From NCBI RefSeq assembly GCF_900167565.1, contig NZ_FUZV01000002.1:1302001-1366000 (forward strand): a stretch of DNA of 64,000 bases, read 5' to 3'. The translations under genes and the position numbers were made by a program. Under the pieces are notes generated by a model. It was not told the origin of the DNA. It was given only the letters and a program-made list of their open reading frames with translations, and made no database searches. Positions 8,685 through 16,521 of this stretch are shown one piece after another. Each line of letters opens with the position of its first letter. Position 1 is the first letter of the stretch. Source of the stretch: Pseudoxanthomonas indica (GTDB taxonomy: Bacteria > Pseudomonadota > Gammaproteobacteria > Xanthomonadales > Xanthomonadaceae).

Positions 8685-9728
8685 ATGAACGCCAATGGCA
8701 TGTTCCGGGCAGCCGCTTGGGTGGCTACAAAGGCGGCGCTGCTCCGGCGCGCCATGCAGGTGCTGATTGTCCTGGCAAGCGTATCCGGCGTGGCGAAAGC
8801 GCAGACGGTGCCGGAGGGCGCCTGCATGTCCAGCTACCTGCCGCTGACGGCCGTGATTCCGGAAGTCAGCGTACCCAGGAACCTTGCGCTGGGCAGCCCC
8901 ATCCCCGGCGCGATGGTCACGGTTTCCCTGGCGGTCACCTGCAACAAAGGCCCTGCGGCGGCGTCGGGGCCAGCGCAATGGCGATGGAGTAGTCGCAATG
9001 GAACTCCGATCTTTAGCGAGGTACCGGGGTTTACGGAGGTCTATCGCACTTCCAGCATGTCTGAAGGGGTGGGCTTACGGGTGGAAACCTTCGGCGGGTT
9101 GGCAACGCACTATCTGGTGAACGGCCAGATTGCCTTTGGCCTGGGCGATTACAACTTGAACGGCACCAGCAACATCGAAGCGCGCTTTGTCTTGATCAAG
9201 GTGGCAGAGAGTCCTCAGACAGGAACGTACACACAACCGGGTGGAACCGGCATCCATGGTGTGGCCTGGATCAACAATTCGACCGAAGCCAATTCGGCGC
9301 TCGACGTCAAATACACCATCAAATCAGCACAGTCGTCTTCCTGCACCCTGAGCCAGAAAGACATCGAGGTGGCGCTTCCGAAAGTTCTGGTGAATGACTT
9401 CACCGGCGTGGGGTCATTTGTGGGCCCGACAACTTTTCCGATAGGCGTGAATTGCGAGGACAAGGTGGCGCTCAGATTCGAGATGAAAGACGCTACCAAG
9501 CCTGGGAACGTCAGCAACATCTTGTCGCTGGGCGCCGGATCGACGGCTGAGGGCGTTGGCATCCAGATTCTGGACGGCCAGGGCAAGCTGATTTCCTACA
9601 CGCCCGGCGGGCAGACCTACAATCAGAGCACAACGCCGATCTTCAATCCGACTCTGCTGGGCGAGGTTCCCGCAGGTACTTCCAGCACCACGTTTACAGC
9701 GCGTTACGTCCAGACCGAAGCCGTGTGA
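8685..9728 (+). CDS. fimbrial tip adhesin-like secreted protein, 3' frameshifted
   Basis: Secreted protein of a chaperone-usher fimbrial type. ATG 8685 is chosen because AGAGGT lies 7 bases upstream; earlier in-frame starts (8643, 8646, 8652) lack a ribosome site. Signal peptide ends AKA|QT. The mature part has two halves: an N-terminal adhesin-like half with Cys pairs and a C-terminal pilin-like half (SSCTLSQKDIEVALP, then TTFTARYVQT). The frame stops at 9728, but the next 50 bases in another frame encode VKPGLVKGLVEVTLSYY and a stop at 9778, which is how fimbrial subunits normally end. A GT duplication (GTGTG at 9723-9727) explains the break. No chaperone or usher gene is in the window. It lies opposite to all neighbours and looks less GC-rich, suggesting insertion. 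Confidence 0.7.
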   Translation: MNANGMFRAAAWVATKAALLRRAMQVLIVLASVSGVAKAQTVPEGACMSSYLPLTAVIPEVSVPRNLALGSPIPGAMVTVSLAVTCNKGPAAASGPAQWRWSSRNGTPIFSEVPGFTEVYRTSSMSEGVGLRVETFGGLATHYLVNGQIAFGLGDYNLNGTSNIEARFVLIKVAESPQTGTYTQPGGTGIHGVAWINNSTEANSALDVKYTIKSAQSSSCTLSQKDIEVALPKVLVNDFTGVGSFVGPTTFPIGVNCEDKVALRFEMKDATKPGNVSNILSLGAGSTAEGVGIQILDGQGKLISYTPGGQTYNQSTTPIFNPTLLGEVPAGTSSTTFTARYVQTEAV

Positions 9729-9802
9729 AACCCGGCCTGGTCAAAGGTCTGGTGGAAGTGACGCTCTCCTACTACTAGCGAGGCTGGCCCAGCTGCCACG
9801 CC

Positions 9803-11089
9803 TCAGCGTAGCAGTTCGGAAGCATCCAGCAGGATCACCGTCTGCTGGCCCGCCAGGCGGGCCACGCCGCGGAACAGCGGATGGGTGATGCGGCACATGC
9901 GGGTGTTGTCGGGCGGCTCGATCTGGCCATCGGTCAAGGTGGTGACGTCTTCCACCGCGCTGACGCGCAGGCCGAGGATTTCGCCCTGTTCTTCCAGCAC
10001 CACGATGCGGGTGAGGGGGTCATCGATGATGGCGGCGCGATCCAGGTACAGCCCCAGATCGATCACCGGCACCACCTGTCCGCGCAAGTTCATCACCCCC
10101 AGCATGTGGCGGGCGGCGCCGCGCAGCGGCAGCAGGGTGGCCGGCAGCACGACTTCCTGAACCTTGAGCAGTTCCAGTGCGTAGTGCTGATCGTCGCAGC
10201 GCATGCGCAGCCAGCGGCTGGCGCGATCGCTGGCGCGGCGGCGGTCGTTGCCATGTGGTGATTGTGCGGCTTGATCCTGGGTCTGCCTTTGCAGCAGGTC
10301 GAACACCGGCTTGGCGTAGGCGGGCAGGTCGGCCGGGGGCGGCACCAGGTTGCGCGGCACGCGCGGCGCCGGCGGTGCATCGACGCGGATCGGCGCGGAC
10401 GGCATGCGCGACTGGATTTGGTCGGCTTCGGTTTCTTCGGCGACCGCGGCGGCAAAGTCGCCGGGGGCGGCGGCGTTCGCAGCAACCTCCGCGCCCGCCG
10501 GGAATTCGGCGTCGAACTCGGCCAGCAGGGCGGCGGTGGTGTCGGTGGTGTCGACGGTGGCCACGGCTTGATCGGGGAATTCGGAATCGAATTCGGCCAG
10601 CAGATCGGCGCTCACGTCGAAGGTCGGTACGGCTGCGGTGGCGTCGACGGCTTGATCGGGGAACTCGGAATCGAATTCGGCCAGCAGATCGGCGCTCACG
10701 TCGAAGGTCGGTACGGCTGCGGTGGCTTCGACGGCTTGATCGGGGAATTCGGAATCGAATTCGGCTAGGAGATCGGCGCTGGTGTCGAGGATCGGCGTGA
10801 CGGGCTCAATGGCTTCGGCGGTCGGGGCTGGCTCCCAACAGACTGATGTCTGGTCAACCCCTCCTACGGATGCAGCTTCTGCTTCTGCGGCCAGCAGGGC
10901 GATGTTGTCGACGTCACTGCCGTAGGGCTTGGGCACGTCGGCGACGGCGGGCACCTGGTCCACGTAGACGAAGGGCGGATCGCTGGCAGCGGACTGCGCT
11001 TCATCGCGCGGCGGGGTCGGGGGCGTGGATGCGCCATCGCCGGACAACAGGTCCAGCAGGTACGAATCCAGCGCGGGTACGGCATTCAT
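9803..11089 (-). CDS. parP: ParP-like chemotaxis array localisation protein (CheW-like domain with repetitive acidic N-terminus)
   Basis: 428 residues. The C-terminal 140 or so are a CheW-like domain (SRWLRMRCDDQHYALELLKV, HMLGVMNLRGQVVPVIDL). The N-terminal 290 are acidic, Ala/Pro-rich and contain four tandem copies of a 26-28 residue unit with core LLAEFDSEFP. It overlaps a ParA-like ATPase gene by 4 bp, the parC-parP arrangement known from Vibrio and Pseudomonas, where ParP joins the signalling array through its CheW-like domain and binds ParC to hold arrays at the pole. By that analogy this is ParP; a plain scaffold CheW variant is the alternative. The repeats are not part of the usual description. 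Confidence 0.85.
   Translation of the reverse strand: MNAVPALDSYLLDLLSGDGASTPPTPPRDEAQSAASDPPFVYVDQVPAVADVPKPYGSDVDNIALLAAEAEAASVGGVDQTSVCWEPAPTAEAIEPVTPILDTSADLLAEFDSEFPDQAVEATAAVPTFDVSADLLAEFDSEFPDQAVDATAAVPTFDVSADLLAEFDSEFPDQAVATVDTTDTTAALLAEFDAEFPAGAEVAANAAAPGDFAAAVAEETEADQIQSRMPSAPIRVDAPPAPRVPRNLVPPPADLPAYAKPVFDLLQRQTQDQAAQSPHGNDRRRASDRASRWLRMRCDDQHYALELLKVQEVVLPATLLPLRGAARHMLGVMNLRGQVVPVIDLGLYLDRAAIIDDPLTRIVVLEEQGEILGLRVSAVEDVTTLTDGQIEPPDNTRMCRITHPLFRGVARLAGQQTVILLDASELLR
10532..10777 (-). repeat. 84-bp in-frame tandem repeat within parP
   Basis: Two almost identical 84-bp units (10694-10777, 10610-10693) and a shorter third one (10532-10609) encode ADLLAEFDSEFPDQAV plus a linker. A fourth diverged copy (AALLAEFDAEFPAG) follows at lower coordinates. 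Near-identity at DNA level suggests recent duplication. Confidence 0.9.
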
Positions 11090-11868
11090 GCAGCTTGCTC
11101 CAGCTCCCCGCGTTCGCTGGCCAGCAACCAGTCGAGGGCACGCCGATAGGCCGACAGGCCACGGCCGGGATACTGCGCCGGCGGCATGGACTGGGTCAGC
11201 ACATCGACATTGCAGATGCGGGTGTCATTGGGGATGGCGTCTTCCCACACGCGTGCACCGTGCTGCTCCTGCATCTGCCGGAGCGTTTCGTTGCCGGTGC
11301 GGGTGCGCTTGTCGTGCAGGGTGGGCAGGATCGAGACCGGCAGCGGGCGCTGGCGCGAGCGTTCGATCATGTCGGTGGTGCGGCACATGCCGGTCAGGCC
11401 GTGCATGGCCAGCGGTTCGGTCTGGGTGGGGATGATCACGCGGTCGGCGGCGGCCAACGCATTGACCATCAGCAGGCCCAACGTGGGCGGGCAGTCGAAC
11501 AACACGTAGTCATAAGCCTGCCCCCCCCGCGCCAGCGCGCTGGACAGGGCCAGGCCCAGGCCGGGCTGGGTGGCGCTGCGCCGTTCCAGCGTGGCCAGCG
11601 AGGTCTGCGCGGCGACGAAGGACAGGTTTTCGATTTCGGTGGCCCGTACCAGTGGCGCCAGCTCGGCGCCTTCGGGATTGAACAGTTCCATCACTCCGCT
11701 GGGCGGCGGATCGGCGGGCACGCCAAAGGCCCGGCTCAACGACGAATGCGGGTCCAGATCGATCAGCAGCACGCGGAAGCCGCGCATTGCCAGGCCACGG
11801 CCCAGGGCCAAAGTGGTGGTGGTCTTGCCCACGCCGCCTTTCTGGTTGGCGATTGCCCACACGCGCAT
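11086..11868 (-). CDS. parC: ParA-family ATPase ParC, polar localisation of chemotaxis arrays
   Basis: 260-residue MinD/ParA ATPase. It starts MRVWAIANQKGGVGKTTTT, a deviant Walker A with both lysines, and carries the switch pattern VLLIDLDPHSS and YVLFDCPPTLG. It is not the chromosomal ParA: no parB follows and it lies between motD (TGATG overlap) and parP (ATGA overlap). In Vibrio and Pseudomonas the gene at this place forms a polar gradient that recruits ParP and the chemosensory array so daughter cells each inherit one. Role assigned from family and gene order. Confidence 0.9.
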   Translation of the reverse strand: MRVWAIANQKGGVGKTTTTLALGRGLAMRGFRVLLIDLDPHSSLSRAFGVPADPPPSGVMELFNPEGAELAPLVRATEIENLSFVAAQTSLATLERRSATQPGLGLALSSALARGGQAYDYVLFDCPPTLGLLMVNALAAADRVIIPTQTEPLAMHGLTGMCRTTDMIERSRQRPLPVSILPTLHDKRTRTGNETLRQMQEQHGARVWEDAIPNDTRICNVDVLTQSMPPAQYPGRGLSAYRRALDWLLASERGELEQAA

Positions 11869-12836
11869 CAGTTGGATCCTCCGGTTACGGTCGGCGCCAA
11901 CGCTGCAGCGTCAGCGGCCGTGGCCGGCGTCAGGGGACCGGCCTCATCGAGGGTGCCTTGCAAGTTCGGTGCCGCGGCGATCGCCGGCAGTCCGCCGCCA
12001 CCGCCCTCGGCCTTGCCTTCCCCGGCCAGGATCACCAGCAGCACGCGACGGTTGCTGTTGCGGCCCTCCAGGGTGGCGTTGTCGCCGATCGGGCGGAATT
12101 CGCCGTAGCCGATCATCGCCAGCCGCTCCGGCGGAATGCCGTCGCGCACGAACAGGTGCACCACGCTGGCCGCACGCGCGGCCGACAGCTCCCAGTTGGA
12201 GGGGAACTGATAGGTGCGGATCGGACGATCGTCGGTATAGCCTTCCACCCGTACGCCGTTGGGAACATTGATCAGCACATCGGCCAGCTTGGACACGGTG
12301 TCCTGCGCGGCCGGTTCCAGCGCCGCGGAACCGGTGGGAAACAGGATGTCGCTGTTGATCTGCACTTCCAGCCACAGCTGGGCGCGGCGGATGACCACCA
12401 TTTTCTGGTCCACCAGCGGCTTCATCGCCTTTTCGATGTCCGAGGCGATGCGATCCAGCTCGCGCTCGGCGTTCTGCATGCCCTGCGCACTGACGCTCAT
12501 GTTCATCTGCGAGGCCATCGCCGCCAGCAGGGTGACGTTGGGGGCAGGCGAGGGCGCCGACGGGCCCTGCTTGGCGCCGGACTTGATCGGCGAGGGGCGA
12601 TCGAAATCCGCACCCTGCAGCTGGTGATTGCCCACCTGCACCGGATTGATGGTGCGCGGCGCGCCGCCGAAAGCGGCGGTCAGGGCATCGGCCATCACCC
12701 GGTACTTGCCTTCGTTGACCGTGGAGATCGCGTACATGACCACGAAGAACGCCAGCAGCAGGGTCATCAGATCCGCGTAGGGGATCGCCCAGGCTTCGTG
12801 GTTGGTGTGTTCTTCGTGTTTCTTGCGGCGCGCCAT
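11868..12836 (-). CDS. motD: flagellar stator protein MotD (MotB-like)
   Basis: 322-residue inner-membrane stator subunit. A basic start (MARRKKHEEH) precedes a single TM helix carrying the essential proton-binding Asp at residue 22 (AIPYADLMTLLLAFF). A linker and an OmpA-like peptidoglycan-binding domain (about residues 175-285, VEGYTDDRPI ... SAARAASVV) anchor the stator. An Ala-rich tail of about 45 residues follows. Located 12 bp after motC and ending in a TGATG overlap with parC, so stator and polar-array genes form one operon. This is the second-stator MotCD arrangement of pseudomonads; motA/motB are not in the window. Confidence 0.95.
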   Translation of the reverse strand: MARRKKHEEHTNHEAWAIPYADLMTLLLAFFVVMYAISTVNEGKYRVMADALTAAFGGAPRTINPVQVGNHQLQGADFDRPSPIKSGAKQGPSAPSPAPNVTLLAAMASQMNMSVSAQGMQNAERELDRIASDIEKAMKPLVDQKMVVIRRAQLWLEVQINSDILFPTGSAALEPAAQDTVSKLADVLINVPNGVRVEGYTDDRPIRTYQFPSNWELSAARAASVVHLFVRDGIPPERLAMIGYGEFRPIGDNATLEGRNSNRRVLLVILAGEGKAEGGGGGLPAIAAAPNLQGTLDEAGPLTPATAADAAALAPTVTGGSN

Positions 12837-12848
12837 GATCCCGGCCCC

Positions 12849-13589
12849 TTAGTGCAGGAAGCCGGCCAGCTTGGATTCGATGTTGCGCGGATTCTCGCCC
12901 TGGGCGATCGCGATCAACCCCTCGATGATCATCTCGCGCTCACGGGTGCGGCCACCGATGACGCTCTTGAGCTTGTTGGCCATCGGCAGGAAGAACAGGT
13001 TGGCCGAGGCGATGCCGTAGATGGTGGCGGTGAACGCCGCGGCGATGCCGTGGCCCAGCTTGGACGGATCGGCCAGGTTCTTCATCACCGCGATCAGGCC
13101 GAATACCGCACCGATGATGCCCAGCGTGGGCGCGTACACGCCCATGGCTTCGAACACCTTGGCGGCGGCCAGATCCTGGTGTTCCTGGCTGTCCAGATCG
13201 ATTTCCAGCATGTGCCGGATGGCTTCCGGCTCCAGGCCGTCGACCAGCATCTGCAGGCCCTTCTTGAGGAACGGATCTTCCTGCTCGGCGACCAGCGGCT
13301 CCAGCCCGAGCAGACCCTGCTTGCGGGCCACATTGCTCCACTCGACGATCTGCTGGATCAGTCCTTCGCGCTCATTGGTGGGCGGGCGGATCACCCACTT
13401 GGCGATGGCCACCGCATGCTTGAACACCTTCGGCGGCGTATGCACCAGGATGGCTGCGACGGTGCCGAGGATGACGATGACGAAGGCGGCCGACGACCAC
13501 AGCGAGGCCACGCCCGCACCCTTGAGGATGCTGCCACCGACCAGGGCGACCAGCGCCAGCAGTAGTCCGACGAGACTGAAGATATCCAT
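12849..13589 (-). CDS. motC: flagellar stator protein MotC (MotA-like)
   Basis: 246-residue stator subunit with four predicted TM helices (MDIFSLVGLLLALVALVGGS; VIVILGTVAAILVHTP; LGIIGAVFGLIAVM; FTATIYGIASANLFFLPMA) and a cytoplasmic loop (residues about 50-150) that contacts FliG. The proline motif before TM3 (YAPTLGIIGAVFG) is conserved in the MotA family. First gene of motC-motD-parC-parP, with its own FliA promoter in the 78-bp gap after cheA. Confidence 0.95.
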   Translation of the reverse strand: MDIFSLVGLLLALVALVGGSILKGAGVASLWSSAAFVIVILGTVAAILVHTPPKVFKHAVAIAKWVIRPPTNEREGLIQQIVEWSNVARKQGLLGLEPLVAEQEDPFLKKGLQMLVDGLEPEAIRHMLEIDLDSQEHQDLAAAKVFEAMGVYAPTLGIIGAVFGLIAVMKNLADPSKLGHGIAAAFTATIYGIASANLFFLPMANKLKSVIGGRTREREMIIEGLIAIAQGENPRNIESKLAGFLH

Positions 13590-13597
13590 GTGAAGGA

Positions 13598-13624
13598 ATA
13601 TCGGCGGGTGTAATGGGAACTTGA
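13598..13624 (-). promoter_or_regulatory. FliA (sigma-28) promoter of motC-motD-parC-parP
   Basis: Minus-strand TCAA (13621-13624), a 15-base spacer, GCCGATAT (13598-13605), 9 bp before the motC ATG. The very short leader places the start codon almost at the transcript start, so a longer transcript from cheA may also contribute. Confidence 0.7.
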
Positions 13625-13633
13625 GCTGGCGAC

Positions 13634-13652
13634 CCTCTCCCGGAGGGAGAGG
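13634..13652. repeat. dispersed CCTCTCCC palindrome
   Basis: Perfect 8-bp arms CCTCTCCC (13634-13641) and GGGAGAGG (13645-13652) around a 3-nt loop between cheA and motC. Related copies lie at 19172, 23365, 32852 and 53577. It could act as a processing or stability hairpin in the chemotaxis transcript. Confidence 0.7.
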
Positions 13653-13667
13653 AAGAGGGGGAAGGGC

Positions 13668-15407
13668 TTACGCCACCTGGCGCAGGCCGTCCACGTCCAG
13701 GATCAGGGCCATGCGGCCGTCGCCAATCAGGGTGGCGCCGGCATAGCCGGGCAGGCCGCGCACGGCGCGCGGTAGCGGCTTGATTACCACCTCCTCGCGG
13801 CCGCGCACCTGATCCACGACCAGGCCGAAGCGCTGGTCGCCCATCTGCAACACCACGATGGTGAGCAGCGGGGTCTTGGTCACCTGCACGCCCAGCCAGC
13901 GGCGCAGATCCACCAGCGGCAAGGTGGTGGCGCCGCGATCCAGCACCGCCTGGCCATCGAAATAGCGCAGGCTGGCATCCGGCGCATGCAGCACTTCCAG
14001 CACGCGCGCCAGCGGCAACGCATAGACCGGGTCGCCGGCCTGCACCAGCAGGGTCGGCAGGATCGCCAGCGTCAGCGGCACGCGGATCAGGAAGCGGCTG
14101 CCGCGTCCGAGCTGGGAATAGATCTGGATCTGCCCGCTCAGTTCGCGGATGCGTGACTGCACCACGTCCATGCCGACGCCACGGCCGGAGATGTCGGTGA
14201 TCTCGGTCTTGGTGGAAAAGCCCGGCAGGAAGATCAGCTGCAGGCATTCGTCATGCGACAGGCGCGCGGCGGACTCGGGATCAATCAGGCCCTTTTCCAG
14301 CGCCTTGTCGCGCAGGCGTTCGGGATCTATGCCGGCGCCGTCGTCGCGGATTTCAATGGTGACGTAGTCGCCTTCCTGCTGCGCGGCCAGGCGGACTTGG
14401 CCACAGCGCGGCTTGCCCGCAGCTTCGCGCAGGGCCGGCACTTCCACGCCGTGATCGATGGCGTTGCGGACCAGATGCACCAGCGGATCGGCCAGCGCTT
14501 CGACCAGGTTGCGATCCAGCTCGGTCTCGGCACCGATCAATTCCAGATCCACTTCCTTCTGCAAGGAGCGGGCGACATCGCGCGCCACCTTGGGGAAGCG
14601 CGAGAACACCTTGCCGACCGGCTGCATGCGCGTGCGCATGACCGCGTTCTGCAGGCGTGCGGTGGCGATATCCAGGCTGCTGACCGCGCGGTCCAGTTCC
14701 TCGTCGCGCAGGCGCGCGCGCAGGGTCTTGAGGCGGTTGCGCGAGAGCACCAGTTCGCCGACCAGGTTGACGATCGCATCCAGCCGCTTGGTGTCCACGC
14801 GGATGGTCTGCTCGGCTTCGCTGGCGCGCGCGGCCGGCTTGCCCGCTGCGCTGGCCGGGGTGGCGCGCGGCTTCGGCGCAGCGGCAGGCGCCGTGGCGGC
14901 AGGCGCGGCGATCGCGCCCTGCAGCTGATCGAGCAGGGCGTCGAATTCTTCTTCGTTGATGTCCTCGCCCGCCTGCGCAGGCGCTGCTGTGGCCGGTTTG
15001 GCCGCCACCGGCGCCGGCTTGGGTGCGGCGCCAGTCACGTCGAACTGCGCGATCAGCGTGGCCGGTGCATGCGGCGGATCTTCGTTGGCGCCCACTGCAT
15101 CGAGCATCTGCTGCAGCCAGTCGAGCGACTGCTGCGCGGCGTCGAAATGATCCGCTTCCAGCGAGGCCTTGCCCGAGCGCACCAGGCCGAGCGCTTCTTC
15201 AGCCGCGTGGCACAGGTTGACCATCGGGGTGATCGCCAGGAAGCCGGCGCCGCCCTTGAGCGTGTGGAAGCCGCGGAACACCGCGTTGAGCTGCTGCTTG
15301 TCGGCGGGATCCTGTTCCAGCGTCACCAGCTGCTCGCCCAGGCGATCCAGGATCTCCTGCGCTTCAATCAGGAAGTCGGCGGCGATTTCGGGGGTGACGG
15401 CGGACAT
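13668..15407 (-). CDS. cheA: chemotaxis histidine kinase CheA (second, in cheYZA set)
   Basis: 579-residue kinase. Hpt domain with phospho-acceptor His at about 48 (FRGFHTLKGGAGF), a long Ala/Pro linker (about 120-200) in place of a clear P2 domain, dimerisation helices (VGELVLSRNRLKTL), ATPase boxes HLVRNAIDHG and GRGVGMDVV, and a C-terminal CheW-like domain. Eleven bp follow cheZ. This is the core flagellar CheA by gene order (fliA-cheY-cheZ-cheA-motC-motD). It is diverged from the 653-residue CheA at 5639-7600. Confidence 0.97.
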   Translation of the reverse strand: MSAVTPEIAADFLIEAQEILDRLGEQLVTLEQDPADKQQLNAVFRGFHTLKGGAGFLAITPMVNLCHAAEEALGLVRSGKASLEADHFDAAQQSLDWLQQMLDAVGANEDPPHAPATLIAQFDVTGAAPKPAPVAAKPATAAPAQAGEDINEEEFDALLDQLQGAIAAPAATAPAAAPKPRATPASAAGKPAARASEAEQTIRVDTKRLDAIVNLVGELVLSRNRLKTLRARLRDEELDRAVSSLDIATARLQNAVMRTRMQPVGKVFSRFPKVARDVARSLQKEVDLELIGAETELDRNLVEALADPLVHLVRNAIDHGVEVPALREAAGKPRCGQVRLAAQQEGDYVTIEIRDDGAGIDPERLRDKALEKGLIDPESAARLSHDECLQLIFLPGFSTKTEITDISGRGVGMDVVQSRIRELSGQIQIYSQLGRGSRFLIRVPLTLAILPTLLVQAGDPVYALPLARVLEVLHAPDASLRYFDGQAVLDRGATTLPLVDLRRWLGVQVTKTPLLTIVVLQMGDQRFGLVVDQVRGREEVVIKPLPRAVRGLPGYAGATLIGDGRMALILDVDGLRQVA

Positions 15408-15418
15408 GCGTGCTTCTC

Positions 15419-16030
15419 TTACAGGCCAAGACCCGACAACAGATCATCCGCGTCATCCTGCGAGTACGCGTTCTTGTCCAGTCCGTTGACGGCCGGGCCG
15501 GACAGGGCGTTGTCCTTCTTTTCCGGCGGCGGCAGGCCGAGTGCGCCAAAACCTTCGTGCACGCGGCGGACGATGCCGGCGACGCGACGGATGATCTGCC
15601 CGGTGAGGTCCTGGTAGCTCTGCGCCAGCGCCATTTCCGACAGGCCGCTGCGGATGCCATCCACCAGCTGCGTCTGTTCGGCGCTGAGCGGGCTGGCCTT
15701 GAGCTGATCGGCCAGGCCGCGGCATTGCTCGGCCAGGTCGAGGGTCTTGTGGCTGGCCTGTTCGGTCATTTCGACCACGTGATCCAGGCGCGCGCAGGCG
15801 TCGTCCAGACCATGGCTGTCATGGGTGGGCGGCAGTTCGCCCAGCGTCTGCGCCAGTTCGCGGGCCAGCCGGCCCAGGCCCTGCATCATCGGCTGCGTGC
15901 GCCAGGCGGCAATCGCATCCAGTTCGCGGCGCCAGCCGGCTTCATCGCCTTCCTGCAGGGCATCCAGCGCGTGCTGGAGTTTTTCCACCAGCGCCGCGCG
16001 GGCGCTGGAAGCATCAATGACTGCGGCCAT
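15419..16030 (-). CDS. cheZ: CheY-P phosphatase CheZ
   Basis: 203 residues, mostly helical. The catalytic stretch is SYQDLTGQIIRRV, with the Asp and Gln that attack CheY phosphate. The C-terminus ends DDADDLLSGLGL, the acidic/Leu tail by which CheZ docks on phosphorylated CheY. It touches cheY by one base (TGATG) and lies 11 bp before cheA. Confidence 0.95.
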   Translation of the reverse strand: MAAVIDASSARAALVEKLQHALDALQEGDEAGWRRELDAIAAWRTQPMMQGLGRLARELAQTLGELPPTHDSHGLDDACARLDHVVEMTEQASHKTLDLAEQCRGLADQLKASPLSAEQTQLVDGIRSGLSEMALAQSYQDLTGQIIRRVAGIVRRVHEGFGALGLPPPEKKDNALSGPAVNGLDKNAYSQDDADDLLSGLGL

Positions 16031-16428
16031 CAGGCAGCCGCTCCCAGGCGCTCGAAGATCTTGCCCAGCTTCTCTTCCAGGGTCTGCGCGGTGAACGGTT
16101 TGATGATGTAGCCGTTCACGCCGTTCTGCGCGGCCTCGATGATCTGTTCGCGCTTGGCCTCGGCGGTGACCATCAGCACCGGCAGGTGCTTGAAGCGGTC
16201 ATCGGCGCGGATCGCCTTGAGCAGGTCGATGCCGGTCATGCCGGGCATGTTCCAGTCGGTGACCACGAATTCGAAGTTGCCCTGCGCCAGCGCCTGGATG
16301 GCGGTCGAACCGTCGTCGGCCTCGGCGGTGTTGGTGTAACCCAGATCGTTGAGCAGGTTCTTGATGATGCGGCGCATCGTCGAGAAGTCGTCCACGATCA
16401 GGATTCGCATGTTCTTGTTGGCGGTCAC
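16030..16428 (-). CDS. cheY: chemotaxis response regulator CheY
   Basis: 132-residue receiver. Acidic pair in [12 protein letters not shown], phospho-acceptor Asp in [12 protein letters not shown], Thr in VLMVTAEAK, Tyr in NGYIIKPF and the conserved Lys. The WNMPGMTG and KPF stretches are diagnostic for motor-binding CheY, which binds FliM (here 31184-32224, with an intact N-terminal peptide). The start codon appears to be GTG. First gene of cheY-cheZ-cheA after a strong FliA promoter. Confidence 0.97.
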   Translation of the reverse strand: MTANKNMRILIVDDFSTMRRIIKNLLNDLGYTNTAEADDGSTAIQALAQGNFEFVVTDWNMPGMTGIDLLKAIRADDRFKHLPVLMVTAEAKREQIIEAAQNGVNGYIIKPFTAQTLEEKLGKIFERLGAAA

Positions 16429-16473
16429 TCGGTACTCCGGGGCAATGCTATTGGGCAGGGTGGTTCGGAACGG

Positions 16474-16500
16474 ATATCGGCGGGGATCCGGAGAAGTTTA
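16474..16500 (-). promoter_or_regulatory. FliA (sigma-28) promoter of cheY-cheZ-cheA
   Basis: Minus-strand TAAA (16497-16500), 15 bases, GCCGATAT (16474-16481); full -35 and seven of eight -10 bases. It lies between fliA and cheY. Confidence 0.85.
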
Positions 16501-16521
16501 GTGAGGGGGTGAAAGCGGCCC

